DNA of 64,000 nucleotides from positions 9,176,001 through 9,240,000 of the forward strand of contig NC_015957.1 in NCBI RefSeq assembly GCF_000147815.2. Reading direction: 5' to 3'. A program made the translations under genes and the position numbers. This document shows, in pieces, positions 38,701 through 49,300 of this stretch. Within the stretch, counting starts at the first letter, position 1. The number at the start of each line of letters is the position of its first letter. A model generated the notes under the pieces. The model saw only the letters and a program-made list of their open reading frames with translations. It was not told the DNA's origin and searched no databases. The stretch is from Streptomyces violaceusniger Tu 4113 (lineage in GTDB: Bacteria; Actinomycetota; Actinomycetes; Streptomycetales; Streptomycetaceae).

Positions 38701-41700
38701 GTGGCGCGTCCACGGCTCGGTCCCGAGCGCGTCCTGCCGACGCGAATGCAGGCTGAAGGAACGGCGGCCGGACTCGTCCGGCCCGTCCACGACGAGCTGC
38801 ACCCGCACCCCGGTGTGCTCGGGCAGCACGAGCGGGGCTTCCAGGGTCAGTTCGTCCAGCCGCTCGCAGCCCACCTGGGCGCCTGCGGCGCCGGCCAGCT
38901 CGACGAAGGCCGTACCGGGCAGCAGCACGGTGTCCATGACCGCGTGGTCGGCCAGCCAGGGGTGCGTACGGATGGAGAGCACCCCGGTGAGCAGGAGCCC
39001 ATCGGCGTCCGCGAGCGCGACGGCGGCGCCGAGGAGCGGATGGTCGATGTCGCCCAGCCCGATCGACTCCGGGTCGCCCGCCGCGAGGGCGGCGGCGCTG
39101 GGCCAGTAGCGCTGGCGCTGGAAGGCGTAGGTGGGCAGCTCGGCCGGGTCCACCGGGGCGGCGCCCGCACCGGCGAAGACGGCCGCCCAGTCCGGCGTCA
39201 CCCCACGGACATGCGCCCGCGCGACGGCGGAGAGCAGCGCCTCGGCCTCCGGACGGTCCTTGCGCAGCGCGGCGGCGAAGGCGGCCTCGTCGCCGGTCAC
39301 GCACTCCTGCGCCATCGCGGAGAGAACGCCATCGGGGCCGAGCTCGACGAAGGTCGTCACACCCTGGGCTTCCAACGTGCGGACGCCATCGAGGAAGCGG
39401 ACGGTTTCGCGGACGTGGCGCACCCAGAAGTCGGGGGTCGCGATCTCGTCGGCGGAGACGATGGCGCCGGTGAGGTTGGAGACGATCGGGATGCGCGGGG
39501 TCTCGTACGTCAGCCCCTCGGCCACCTCGCGGAACGCGTCCAACATGCCGTCCATGCGAGGCGAGTGGAAGGCGTGGCTGACGGTGAGCCGCTTGGTCTT
39601 GCGCCCCTGGGCCTCGAAGCCCGCCGCGATCTCCAGCGCCGCATCCTCGTCACCCGCGATGACCACGGAGGTGGGCCCGTTGAGCGCGGCAATCGAGACG
39701 CGCTCGTTGAGCAGCGGTGTGACCTCATCCTCCGACGCCTGCACTGCGACCATCGCGCCACCGGCCGGAAGCTCCTGCATCAACTGCCCACGCGCCGCCA
39801 CCAACTGCGCCGCATCGGCAAGCGACAACACACCCGCCACATGCGCGGCGGCCAGCTCACCGATCGAATGCCCGGAGAGGAAGTCCGGCGTCAGCCCCCA
39901 CGCCTCGACCAGCCGGAACAACGCCACCTCAACCGCGAACAACGCAGGCTGGGTGAACCCGGTCTGGTCCAGTACGGCCGCGTCATCCCCGAAGAGCACA
40001 TCCCGAAGCGGCCGCTCCAGATACAGCTCCAGATGCGCACACACCTCATCCAACGCATCCGCGAACACCGGATAGGCGTCGTACAGCTCACGGCCCATGC
40101 CGAGCCGCTGGCTGCCCTGCCCCGTGAACAGGAACGCCACCTTGCCCTCGGCAACCGCCCCCTCGACCACGGACGGGGCGGACTCGCCACGCGCCACCGC
40201 GTCGAGCGACCGCAGCAGCTCGTCCCGGTCGCCGGCGGTCAGCACCGCACGCCGCTCCAGGGCGGCGCGGCCGATGGCCAGGGCGTGGGCGACGTCGAGC
40301 GGCGCCGACTCCGGCCGCGACGCGAGGTGGGCGTGCAGCCGCGCGGCCTGCTCCCGCAGCGCTTCGGCATTCTTGGCCGACAGGACGAACGGCAGGAAGC
40401 CGCCGAGGCCATCCCGCTCGGGCGCCTGGGCCGGGGCGGCCGGAAGAGCCGGGGCCGGGGCCGGGGCCGGGGCCTGCTCGATGATGGTGTGCGCGTTGGT
40501 GCCACTGATGCCGAACGAGGAGATACCGGCGCGGCGCGGACGGCCGGTCTCCGGCCACTCCACCCGCTCCGTCAGCAGCGAGACCGCACCCGCCGACCAG
40601 TCCACATGCGGCGACGGCTCATCCACATGCAACGTCTGCGGGAGCACCCCATGCCGCATCGCCAGCACCATCTTGATGATGCCCGCGACACCGGCGGCGG
40701 CCTGCGTATGACCGATGTTGGACTTGATGGAGCCGAGCCACAACGGCCGCTCCGCGTCCCGCTGCTGGCCGTACGTGGCCAACAGCGCCTGCGCCTCGAT
40801 CGGGTCACCCAGCGTCGTACCCGTGCCGTGCGCCTCGACGACGTCCACATCACCGGTCGTCAGCCCGGCGCTGGTCAGCGCCTGCCGGATGACGCGCTGC
40901 TGGGACGGACCGTTCGGCGCCGTCAGACCGTTCGACGCACCGTCCTGGTTGATCGCGGAGCCCCGCACGACCGCCAGCACCGGGTGGCCGTTGCGCCGGG
41001 CATCCGACAGCCGCTCCACGAGCAGCATGCCCGCGCCCTCGCCCCAGCCGGTGCCATCGGCCCCGGCCGCGAACGCCTTGATGCGGCCGTCGGCGGCCAG
41101 TCCGCGCTGACGGCTGAAGTCGATGAAGTTCTCGGGGGTGGACATCACCGTGACGCCGCCCGCGAGCGCCATCGTGCACTCGCCCTGCCGCAGCGCCTGC
41201 ACCGCCAGATGCAGCGCGACCAGCGACGACGAGCAGGCCGTGTCGACCGTGACGGCCGGGCCCTCCAGACCGAAGGTGTACGCCACCCGGCCGGACACCA
41301 CGCTCGCCGCGTTGCCCGTGCCCAGATGGCCCTCCAGGCCCTCGGGCGCCTGCATCAGCAGTGACAGATAGTCCTGGCCGTTGGTCCCGGCGAAGACACC
41401 GATCTGCTGACCGCGCAGCGCGCCCGGGTCGATGCCCGCGCGCTCGAACGCCTCCCACGACGTCTCCAGCAGCAACCGCTGCTGCGGATCCATGGCGAGC
41501 GCCTCACGCGGCGAGATCCCGAAGAACGAGGCGTCGAAGTCGGCGACGTCGTAGAGGAAACCGCCCTCGCGTGCGTACGACGTGCCCGGACGGTCCGGGT
41601 CCGGGTCGTACAGCCCCGCCAGATCCCAGCCACGGTCCGACGGGAACTCCGCGATGGCGTCCCCACCCGCCGTCAGCAACTGCCACAGCTCTTCCGGCGA

Positions 41701-43424
41701 CCGCACCCCACCCGGGAAACGGCAGCTCATCGCCACGATCGCGATCGGATCGTCGGCCACTGCGACCGTCGGCGCGGCCACGCCACCGGTCACCGCAGCA
41801 TCCGCGCCCAGCAGCTCCGTGCGCAGATGGTCCGCGAGGGCGGTGGCGTTCGGGTAGTCATAGATGAGCGTGGCGGCCAGCCGCAGGCCCGTCGCCGCGT
41901 TCAGCCGGTTGCGGAGTTCGACGGCGGTGAGCGAGTCGAAGCCCAGCTCCTTGAAGGCGCGTCCGGCCTCGACCGCCTCGGCCCCGCCGTGCCCCAGCAC
42001 CGACGCGACCTGCGTACGCACCAGCTCCAGCAGCGTCTGTGCGCGCTCGTTGTCCGTCAGACCGGACAGCCGCTCCGCCAGTGTGCCGGTCCCGGCGGTG
42101 GCGGCCACGCGCGGCGAGCCCTCGGCGGCCGGCGCCGGACGTGCGGCCCGCACCTCGCCGAACAGCGCGCTCGGCCGTACGGCGGTGAACTCGGCCAGGA
42201 ACCGGTCCCAGTCGATGTCCGCGACCGTCACGGCGGTGTCATCGAGGTCCAGCGCCTGCCGCAGCGCGGTGAGCGCCGACTCGGGCGCCATGGGCGGCAC
42301 ACCGTCGCGGCGCATCCGCCGCTCCAGCGCCTCGTCGGCGGCCATCCCGCCCTCGGCCCACGGGCCCCAGGCGATCGAGGTGGCGGGCAGGCCCTCGGCG
42401 CGGCGCAGCTCCGCCAGCGCGTCCAAGTAGGCGTTGGCCGCAGCGTAGTTGCCCTGCCCGGCGGCACCCACCGACCCGGCGAACGAGGAGAAGAGCACGA
42501 AGGCCGAGAGGGGCAGGTCGCGCGTCAGTTCATGGAGGTTCCGCGCGGAGGTGGCCTTGGCGCGCACCACGCGCTCCAGGCGCTCGGCGTCCAGCGTGTC
42601 CACAAGGCCGTCGTCCAGCACACCGGCCGCGTGCACGACGGCGGTCAGCGGGAACTCGGCCGGTATGGACGCCAGCAGCTCCCCGAGCGCGTCCCGGTCC
42701 GCCACATCGCAGGCGGCAACGGTCACCCGAGCACCCGACGCGGCCAGCTCATCCCGCAGCTCCACCGCGCCCGGGGCATCGAGCCCCCGGCGGCTGGTGA
42801 GCACCACATGCTCGGCACCGTTCTCCACCAACCAGCGAGCCAGATACGCACCCAACGCGCCCGTACCGCCGGTCACCAGCACCGAACCCGAGGGCCGCCA
42901 GCCCTCGTCGTCCGACGTCCGGATCCCGGAAGCCTCCGTCAGCCGGCGTCCGAAGACGCCCGAGCCACGCACCGCGACCTGATCCTCGCCACCGGCCCCG
43001 GCCAGCACACCCGCCAACCGTCCGAGCGCACGCTCGTCGGCCGTCCCGGGAAGGTCGACCAGACCACCCCACCGCTCGGGCAGCTCCAGCGCCGCCACCC
43101 GGCCCAGACCCCACACCAGCGCCTGACGCGGGCTCACGGCACCATCCGAACGCCCCACCGACACCGCACCCCGCGTCGCCACCCACAGCGGCGCACCCAC
43201 ACCCGCATCACCCAACGCCTGCACCAACGCAGCCGTCCGCAGCAGACCCGTCTCATCGTCGACCGTCGCCAGCAGGGAGAACACCCCCGCCACCGAACCG
43301 CCCACGACGGCCGCACGCAGCTCCTCCGCGATCCCGGCCCGGTCCACCGCAGCCGACTCGACCACGCGCACATCCACACCACGCCCGGCCAGCATCCGCA
43401 CCACACCCGTGGCCCACACACCCC
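26728..43424 (-). CDS. Type I modular polyketide synthase, 3' part of frameshifted gene: rest of module 2 KR, ACP2, modules 3-5
   Basis: In this frame the protein resumes in the middle of the module 2 KR ([14 protein letters not shown]) and runs without interruption to the stop at 26728. It encodes KR2 and ACP2; module 3 KS-AT-DH-KR-ACP; module 4 KS-AT-KR-ACP; module 5 KS-AT-KR-ACP; and a C-terminal docking tail (about 26960-26731) ending [10 protein letters not shown]. All KS domains have TACSSS and all ATs have GHSIGE and HAFH (malonyl). KRs 2, 3 and 4 are B-type (LDD). KR 5 is A-type ([14 protein letters not shown], no LDD). There is no start codon with a ribosome site at a domain boundary, so this is not an independent gene. 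It continues the upstream frame once one base in 43421-43424 is restored. The open frame itself extends back to 43560. Confidence 0.93.
26975..31608 (-). other. PKS module 5: KS-AT(malonyl)-KR(A-type)-ACP
   Basis: KS lies at about 31608-30330, AT at 30005-29090, the KR region at 28990-27530 and ACP at 27210-26975. [11 protein letters not shown] replaces the LDD loop, and Trp precedes the catalytic Tyr ([14 protein letters not shown]), the A-type pattern. This is the last module of its polypeptide, as is the other A-type module (7). Predicted outcome: hydroxyl. Confidence 0.88.
31680..36352 (-). other. PKS module 4: KS-AT(malonyl)-KR-ACP
   Basis: KS lies at about 36352-35070, AT at 34745-33860, the KR region at 33740-32180 and ACP at 31925-31680. 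The KR has LDD ([10 protein letters not shown]) and GNYAAAN, so it is B-type. The KR structural half contains a run of hexapeptide repeats (see 33111-33240). Predicted outcome: hydroxyl. Confidence 0.88.
33111..33240 (-). repeat. 18-base minisatellite in module 4 KR (PAxADG hexapeptides)
   Basis: About seven imperfect 18-base units (core ggaccatccgcggcggcc) lie in tandem. They encode a string of hexapeptides of the form (P/L)A(A/P/L/S)(A/V)DG in the structural half of the module 4 ketoreductase. The homologous loop in other modules is short. The period is a multiple of three, so copy-number change would not break the frame. Confidence 0.88.
36415..41756 (-). other. PKS module 3: KS-AT(malonyl)-DH-KR-ACP
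   Basis: KS lies at about 41756-40480, AT at 40135-39250, DH at 39060-38350, catalytic KR at 37495-36980 and ACP at 36660-36415. The DH has [10 protein letters not shown] and LLDAALH. The KR is B-type with LDD ([10 protein letters not shown]), but its Ser/Tyr region is slightly unusual ([21 protein letters not shown] shows both catalytic Ser and Tyr). Predicted outcome: double bond. Confidence 0.87.
37891..37945 (-). repeat. Six-base repeat run in module 3 DH-KR linker
   Basis: A tandem array of caccgg/caccga-type hexamers encodes [18 protein letters not shown]. It sits between the DH and the catalytic KR, in the same linker that carries the palindromic repeat in module 10. Confidence 0.85.
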
Positions 43425-46347
43425 GGCCCCATCCACCGGAACCACAACCACCCAGCAGCCACCCAAAACCCCGGCCGCCGACCGCTCCGTCACCGGCTTC
43501 CACGACACCCGGTAACGCCAACCATCCACCGCCGAACGCACCGACTCCTGCCGCCGCCACGACGACAACGCAGGCAGCACCTCACCCAGCGAAACCCCCG
43601 GATCCACCGCCAACTCCGCAGCCAACGCGGCCACATCCCCGCGCTCCACCACATCCCAGAACCGCCCATCGACGGCCGAGCCCGACGCGGCAGCCTCCGC
43701 CGCCGGGGTCTCCTCCCACCAGTACCGGGTGCGCTGGAAGGCGTACGTCGGCAGCTCGACCCGCCGGGCCCCGGTGCCCTCGAAGTAGCCGCCCCAGTCC
43801 AGGGACTGGCCCCGGACGTGCAGCAGGGCGAGGGCGGCGGTCACCGACTCGGCCTCCGCACGCCCCTTCCGCAGCGCGGCGGCGAAGGCGGCCTCGTCGC
43901 CGGTCACGCACTCCTGCGCCATCGCGGAGAGAACGCCATCGGGGCCGAGCTCGACGAAGGTCGTCACACCCTCCGCTTCCAACGTCCGCACACCATCGAG
44001 GAAACGAACGGCCTCGCGGACATGGCGCACCCAGAAATCGGGGCTGGTGATCTCCTCGGCGGAGACGATGGCGCCGGTGAGGTTGGAGACGATCGGGATG
44101 CGCGGGGCCTCGTACGTCAGCCCCTCGGCCACCTCACGGAACGCCTCCAGCATCCCGTCCATACGCGGCGAGTGGAACGCATGGCTGACCGTGAGCCGCT
44201 TGGTCTTCCGACCCTGCGCCTCGAACGACGCCGCGATCTCCAGCGCCGCATCCTCGTCACCCGCGATCACGACCGACGTCGGCCCGTTGAGCGCGGCGAT
44301 CGACACCCGCTCGTTGAGCAGCGGCGTGACCTCGTCCTCCGACGCCTGGACGGCGATCATCGCGCCACCGGCGGGCAGCTCCTGCATCAACCGCCCACGA
44401 GCCGCCACCAACTGCGCCGCGTCCGCGAGCGACAACACACCCGCCACATGCACCGCGGCCAACTCACCGATCGAATGCCCGGAGAGGAAGTCCGGCGTCA
44501 GCCCCCACGCCTCGACCAGCCGGAACAACGCCACCTCAACCGCGAACAAGGCGGGCTGAGTGAATCCCGTCTGATCCAGCGCCTCGGCATCATCCCCGAA
44601 CAGCACATCCCGCAGCGGCCGCTCCAGATACAGCTCCAGATGCGCACACACCTCATCCAACGCATCCGCGAACACCGGATAGGCGTCATAGAGCTCACGC
44701 CCCATCTCCAGCCGCTGGCTCCCCTGCCCCGTGAACAGGAACGCCACCTTGCCACCGGCCACCGCCCCCTCGACCACCCCCGAGGCGGACTCGCCACGCG
44801 CCACCGCGTCCAGGCCCGCGAGGAACGTCTCACGGTCAGTGGTGATGAGCGCCGCGCGCTGTTCCAGCGCGGTGCGGCTGGTGGCGAGCGAGAAGGCGAG
44901 GTCGGTCGCGCTCAGTTCGGGGTGGGTGCGGAGGTGGGTGGCGAGCTGTGCGGCCTGGGCGTGCAGCGCCTGGCCGTCCTTCGCGGACAGCAGCCACGGC
45001 AGCGCGGGCAGATCACGCGGCGCGGGCTCCTCGGCCGGGGCGGCCGGAAGGGCCGGGGCCGGGGCCTGCTCGATGATGGTGTGCGCGTTGGTGCCACTGA
45101 GCCCGAAGGACGACACACCCGCACGGCGCGGGCGGCCGGTCTCCGGCCACTCCACCTGCTCCGTCAGCAGCGAGACCGCACCCGCCGACCAGTCCACATG
45201 CGGCGACGGCCCATCCACATGCAACGTCTGCGGCAACACACCATGCCGCATCGCCAACACCATCTTGATGATGCCCGCGACACCCGCCGCCGCCTGCGTA
45301 TGACCGATGTTGGACTTGATGGACCCCAGCCACAACGGCCGCTCCCCATCCCGGTCCTGGCCGTACGTGGCCAGCAGCGCCTGCGCCTCGATCGGGTCAC
45401 CCAGCGTCGTACCCGTACCGTGCGCCTCGACCACGTCCACATCACCGGCCGACAGCCCCGCACCGGCCAGCGCCTGCCGGATGACGCGCTGCTGCGACGG
45501 GCCGTTGGGCGCCGTCAGGCCGTTCGACGCACCGTCCTGGTTGATCGCGCTGCCCCGCACGACCGCCAGCACCGGGTGACCGTTCTTCTCCGCGTCCGAC
45601 AGCCGCTCGACCAGCAGCATGCCGACACCCTCGCCCCAGCCGGTGCCGTCCGCACCGGCCGCGAACGCCTTGATCCGGCCGTCCTCCGCCAGCCCGCGCT
45701 GACGGCTGAAGTCGACGAACGCCTCCGGCGTGGACATCACCGTGACGCCACCCGCGAGCGCCATCGTGCACTCGCCGCCGCGCAGCGCCTGAACGGCCAT
45801 GTGCAGGGCCACCAGCGACGACGAACACGCGGTGTCCACCGTCACCGCCGGACCCTCGAGACCGAAGGTGTACGCCACCCGCCCCGACACCACGCTCGCC
45901 GCATTGCCCGTGCCCAGATGGCCCTCCAGGCCCTCGGGCGGGGTGGAGACGAGGTCGGCGTAGTCCTGTCCGTTGGTGCCCGCGAAGACACCGGTACGGC
46001 TGCCGCGCAGCGTGGCCGGGTCGATGCCCGCGCGCTCGAATGCCTCCCACGACGTCTCCAGCAGCAACCGCTGCTGCGGATCCATGGCAAGGGCCTCACG
46101 CGGCGAGATCCCGAAGAACGAGGCGTCGAAGTCCCCGGCGTCGTAGAGGAAACCGCCCTCACGCGTGTACGACGTCCCCTGACGATCCGGGTCCGGGTCG
46201 TACAGCCCCGCCAGATCCCAGCCACGGTCCGACGGGAACTCCGCGATGGCGTCCCCGCCCGCCGTCAGCAGCTCCCACAGCTCCTCCGGCGACCGCACCC
46301 CACCCGGGAAACGGCAGCTCATCGCCACGATCGCGATCGGATCATCG
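41830..46347 (-). other. PKS module 2: KS-AT(malonyl)-KR-ACP, interrupted by a frameshift
   Basis: KS lies at about 46347-45060, AT at 44760-43870, the KR region at 43760-42350 and ACP at 42060-41830. The KR is split by the one-base deletion at 43421-43424. Downstream of it the catalytic half is intact ([26 protein letters not shown]-type). If the deletion is real, no full-length product can be made. Predicted outcome if intact: hydroxyl. Confidence 0.87.
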
Positions 46348-49300
46348 GCCACCGCGACCGCAGGCGCAACCACACCGCCACTCACCGCAGCATCCGCGCC
46401 CACCAGCTCCGTGCGGAGATGGTCGGCGAGAGCGGTGGCGTTCGGGTAGTCGTAGATGAGCGTGGCGGCCAGCCGCAGGCCCGTCGCCGCGTTCAGCCGG
46501 TTGCGCAGCTCGATCGCGGCCAGCGAGTCGAAGCCCAGCTCCTTGAACGCGCGCCCGGCCTCGACCGCCTCGGCCCCACCGTGTCCCAGCACCGACGCCA
46601 CCTGCGTACGCACCAACTCCAGCAGCGCACGGTCCTGTTCGCCCTTGGGAAGGCCGCTCAGCCGCTCGCCGAGCGGGGTGGCGGAGTCGGCGTCGGTGAC
46701 GACCTTTCCGGACTCGGCGCCGGTCGCGGCGCGCGGCCCGGCCTCCGCCGCCGCCAGCTCGGCGATCAGCGGGCTCGGCCGTACGGCGGTGAGGGTGCGG
46801 GTGAAGTTCTCCCAGTCGATGTCCGCGACCGTCACGGCGGTGTCATCGACGTCCAGCGCCTGCCGCAGGGCGGCAACTGCGGATTCGGGCGCCATCGGCG
46901 GCATGCCCTCGCGGCGCATCCGCCGCTCCATGGCGTCGTCACCGGCCATGCCGGAGCCGGCCCACGGGCCCCAGGCGATCGAGGTGGCGGGCAGGCCCTC
47001 GGCCCGGCGCAGCTCCGCCAGCGCGTCCAAGTAGGCGTTGGCCGCCGCGTAGTTGCCCTGCCCTGCGGCACCCACCGACCCGGTGATCGAGGAGAAGAGT
47101 ACGAACGCCGTGAGGTCCAGGTCGCGCGTCAGCTCGTCCAGATGGCGGGCGGCGTCGGCCTTCGCCCGGAGCACCGAGGCGAACCGCTCAGGCGTGAGCG
47201 AGTCCAGTACGCCGTCGTCGAGCACACCGGCCGCATGGACGACGGCGGTCAGCGGAAGCTCCTCCGGAAGCCCGGCCAGCAGCTCCGCGAGCGCGTCCCG
47301 GTCCGCCACATCGCAGGCGGCAACGGTCACCCGAGCACCCGACGCGGCCAGCTCATCCCGCAGCTCCACCGCGCCCGGGGCATCGAGCCCCCGGCGGCTG
47401 GTGAGCACCACATGCTCGGCACCGTTCTCCACCAACCAGCGAGCCAGATACGCACCCAACGCGCCCGTACCGCCGGTCACCAGCACCGAACCGGCGCCCG
47501 GCGACCACGAGCCCTCGGAGGCCGAACCCGTTGCCGACCCCGACGAGGCCGCCCGCACCAGCCGGCGTCCGAAGACACCTGAGCCACGCACCGCGACCTG
47601 ATCCTCGCCACCGACCCCGGCCAGCACACCCGCCAACCGCCCCAGCACCCGCTCATCCACCGACTCCGGCAGGTCGACCAGACCACCCCACCGCTCCGGC
47701 AGCTCCAACGCCGCCACCCGACCAAGCCCCCACACCAGGGCCTGACCCGGACTCACCACACCGTCCGAACGCCCCACCGACACCGCACCCCGCGTCGCCA
47801 CCCACAGCGGCGCACCCACACCCGCATCACCCAACGCCTGCACCAACGCAGCCGTCCGCAGCACATCCGTCACCGAGGCGTCGCCCACCGCCAGAAGCGA
47901 CACCACACCCGTCACCGAGGCGTCGCCCACCGCCGCACGCAGCTCATCCGCGATCCCGGCCCGGTCCGCCGCGTCCGACTCGACCACGCGCACATCCACA
48001 CCACGCCCGGCCAGCATCCGCACCACACCCGTGGCCCACACACCCCCGGCCCCATCCACCGGAACCACAACCACCCAGCAGCCACCCAAAACCCCGGCCG
48101 CCGACCGCTCCGTCACCGGCTTCCACGACACCCGGTAACGCCAACCATCCACCGCCGAACGCACCGACTCCTGCCGCCGCCACGACGACAACGCAGGCAG
48201 CACCTCACCCAGCGAAACCCCCGGATCCACCGCCAACTCCGCAGCCAACGCGGCCACATCCCCGCGCTCCACCACATCCCAGAACCGCCCATCGACGGCC
48301 GAGCCCGACGCGGCAGCCTCCGCCGACCCGGCCAGAGTCAGGGCCGGGGCCGGGGCGTTGAGCCAGTACCGCTGGCGCTGGAAGGCGTAGGTGGGCAGGT
48401 CGATCGTGCGGGCGCCGGTGGTGGCGTACGGGGCGGCCCAGTCCGCCTTCTTGCCCCGGACGTACGCCAGTGCCACGGCCGCCGTCAGGGTTTCGGCCTC
48501 CGGGCGCCCGCCGCGCAGCGTGGCGGCGTACGCGGTGCCGTCGGCGTCGGCGTCGGCGTCGGGCAGACAGTCCTGCGCCATGGCGGTGAGCACGGCGTCG
48601 GGGCCGAGTTCCAGGAAGGTGGTGGCGCCCTTGTCGGCCAGTGTCCGCACACCGTCCAGGAAGCGGACGGCCTCGCGGACATGGCGCACCCAGTACTCGG
48701 GCGAGCACAGCTCCTCGGCGGTGGCGACGCGCCCGGTGACGGTGGAGACCACGGGGATGCGCGGCGGTGCGTAGTCCAGCACCTGGGCGACGCGCCGGAA
48801 TTCGGCGAGCATGCCGTCCATGAGCGGGGAGTGGAACGCGTGGCTCACAGTGAGCCGCTTCGTCTTACGGCCCCGCTCCTCGAAGGACGCCGCGATCTCC
48901 AGCGCCGCGTCCTCATCTCCCGAGACGACGACGGAGTGGGGGCCGTTGACGGCGGCGATACCGATCCGGTCCTCGCGTCCGGCGAGCAGCGGCAGCACCT
49001 CGTCCTCCGACGCCTGCACCGCGATCATCGCGCCACCGGCCGGAAGCTCCTGCATCAACCGGCCACGGGCCGCCACCAGCGCGGCGGCGTCCTCCAGGGA
49101 CAGCACACCCGCCGCATGGGCGGCGGCGAGTTCGCCGATGGAGTGTCCGGCGAGCAGGTCGGGGCGCAGTCCCCAGGACTCGACCAACCGGAACAGCGCC
49201 ACCTCAACCGCGAACAGGGCGGGCTGGGTGTAGTCGGTGCGGTCGAGGAGGGCGGCCTCGGGGCTGCCCTCCTCGGCGAAGAGCACGTCGAGCAGCGGGT

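Noticed and set aside
43134..43560. Programmed frameshift or two separate PKS genes at the overlap of the two frames
   Set aside because: The break is in the middle of a KR domain with no slippery-site logic, no docking domains and no start with a ribosome site. The intact repeat copy shows the normal frame.
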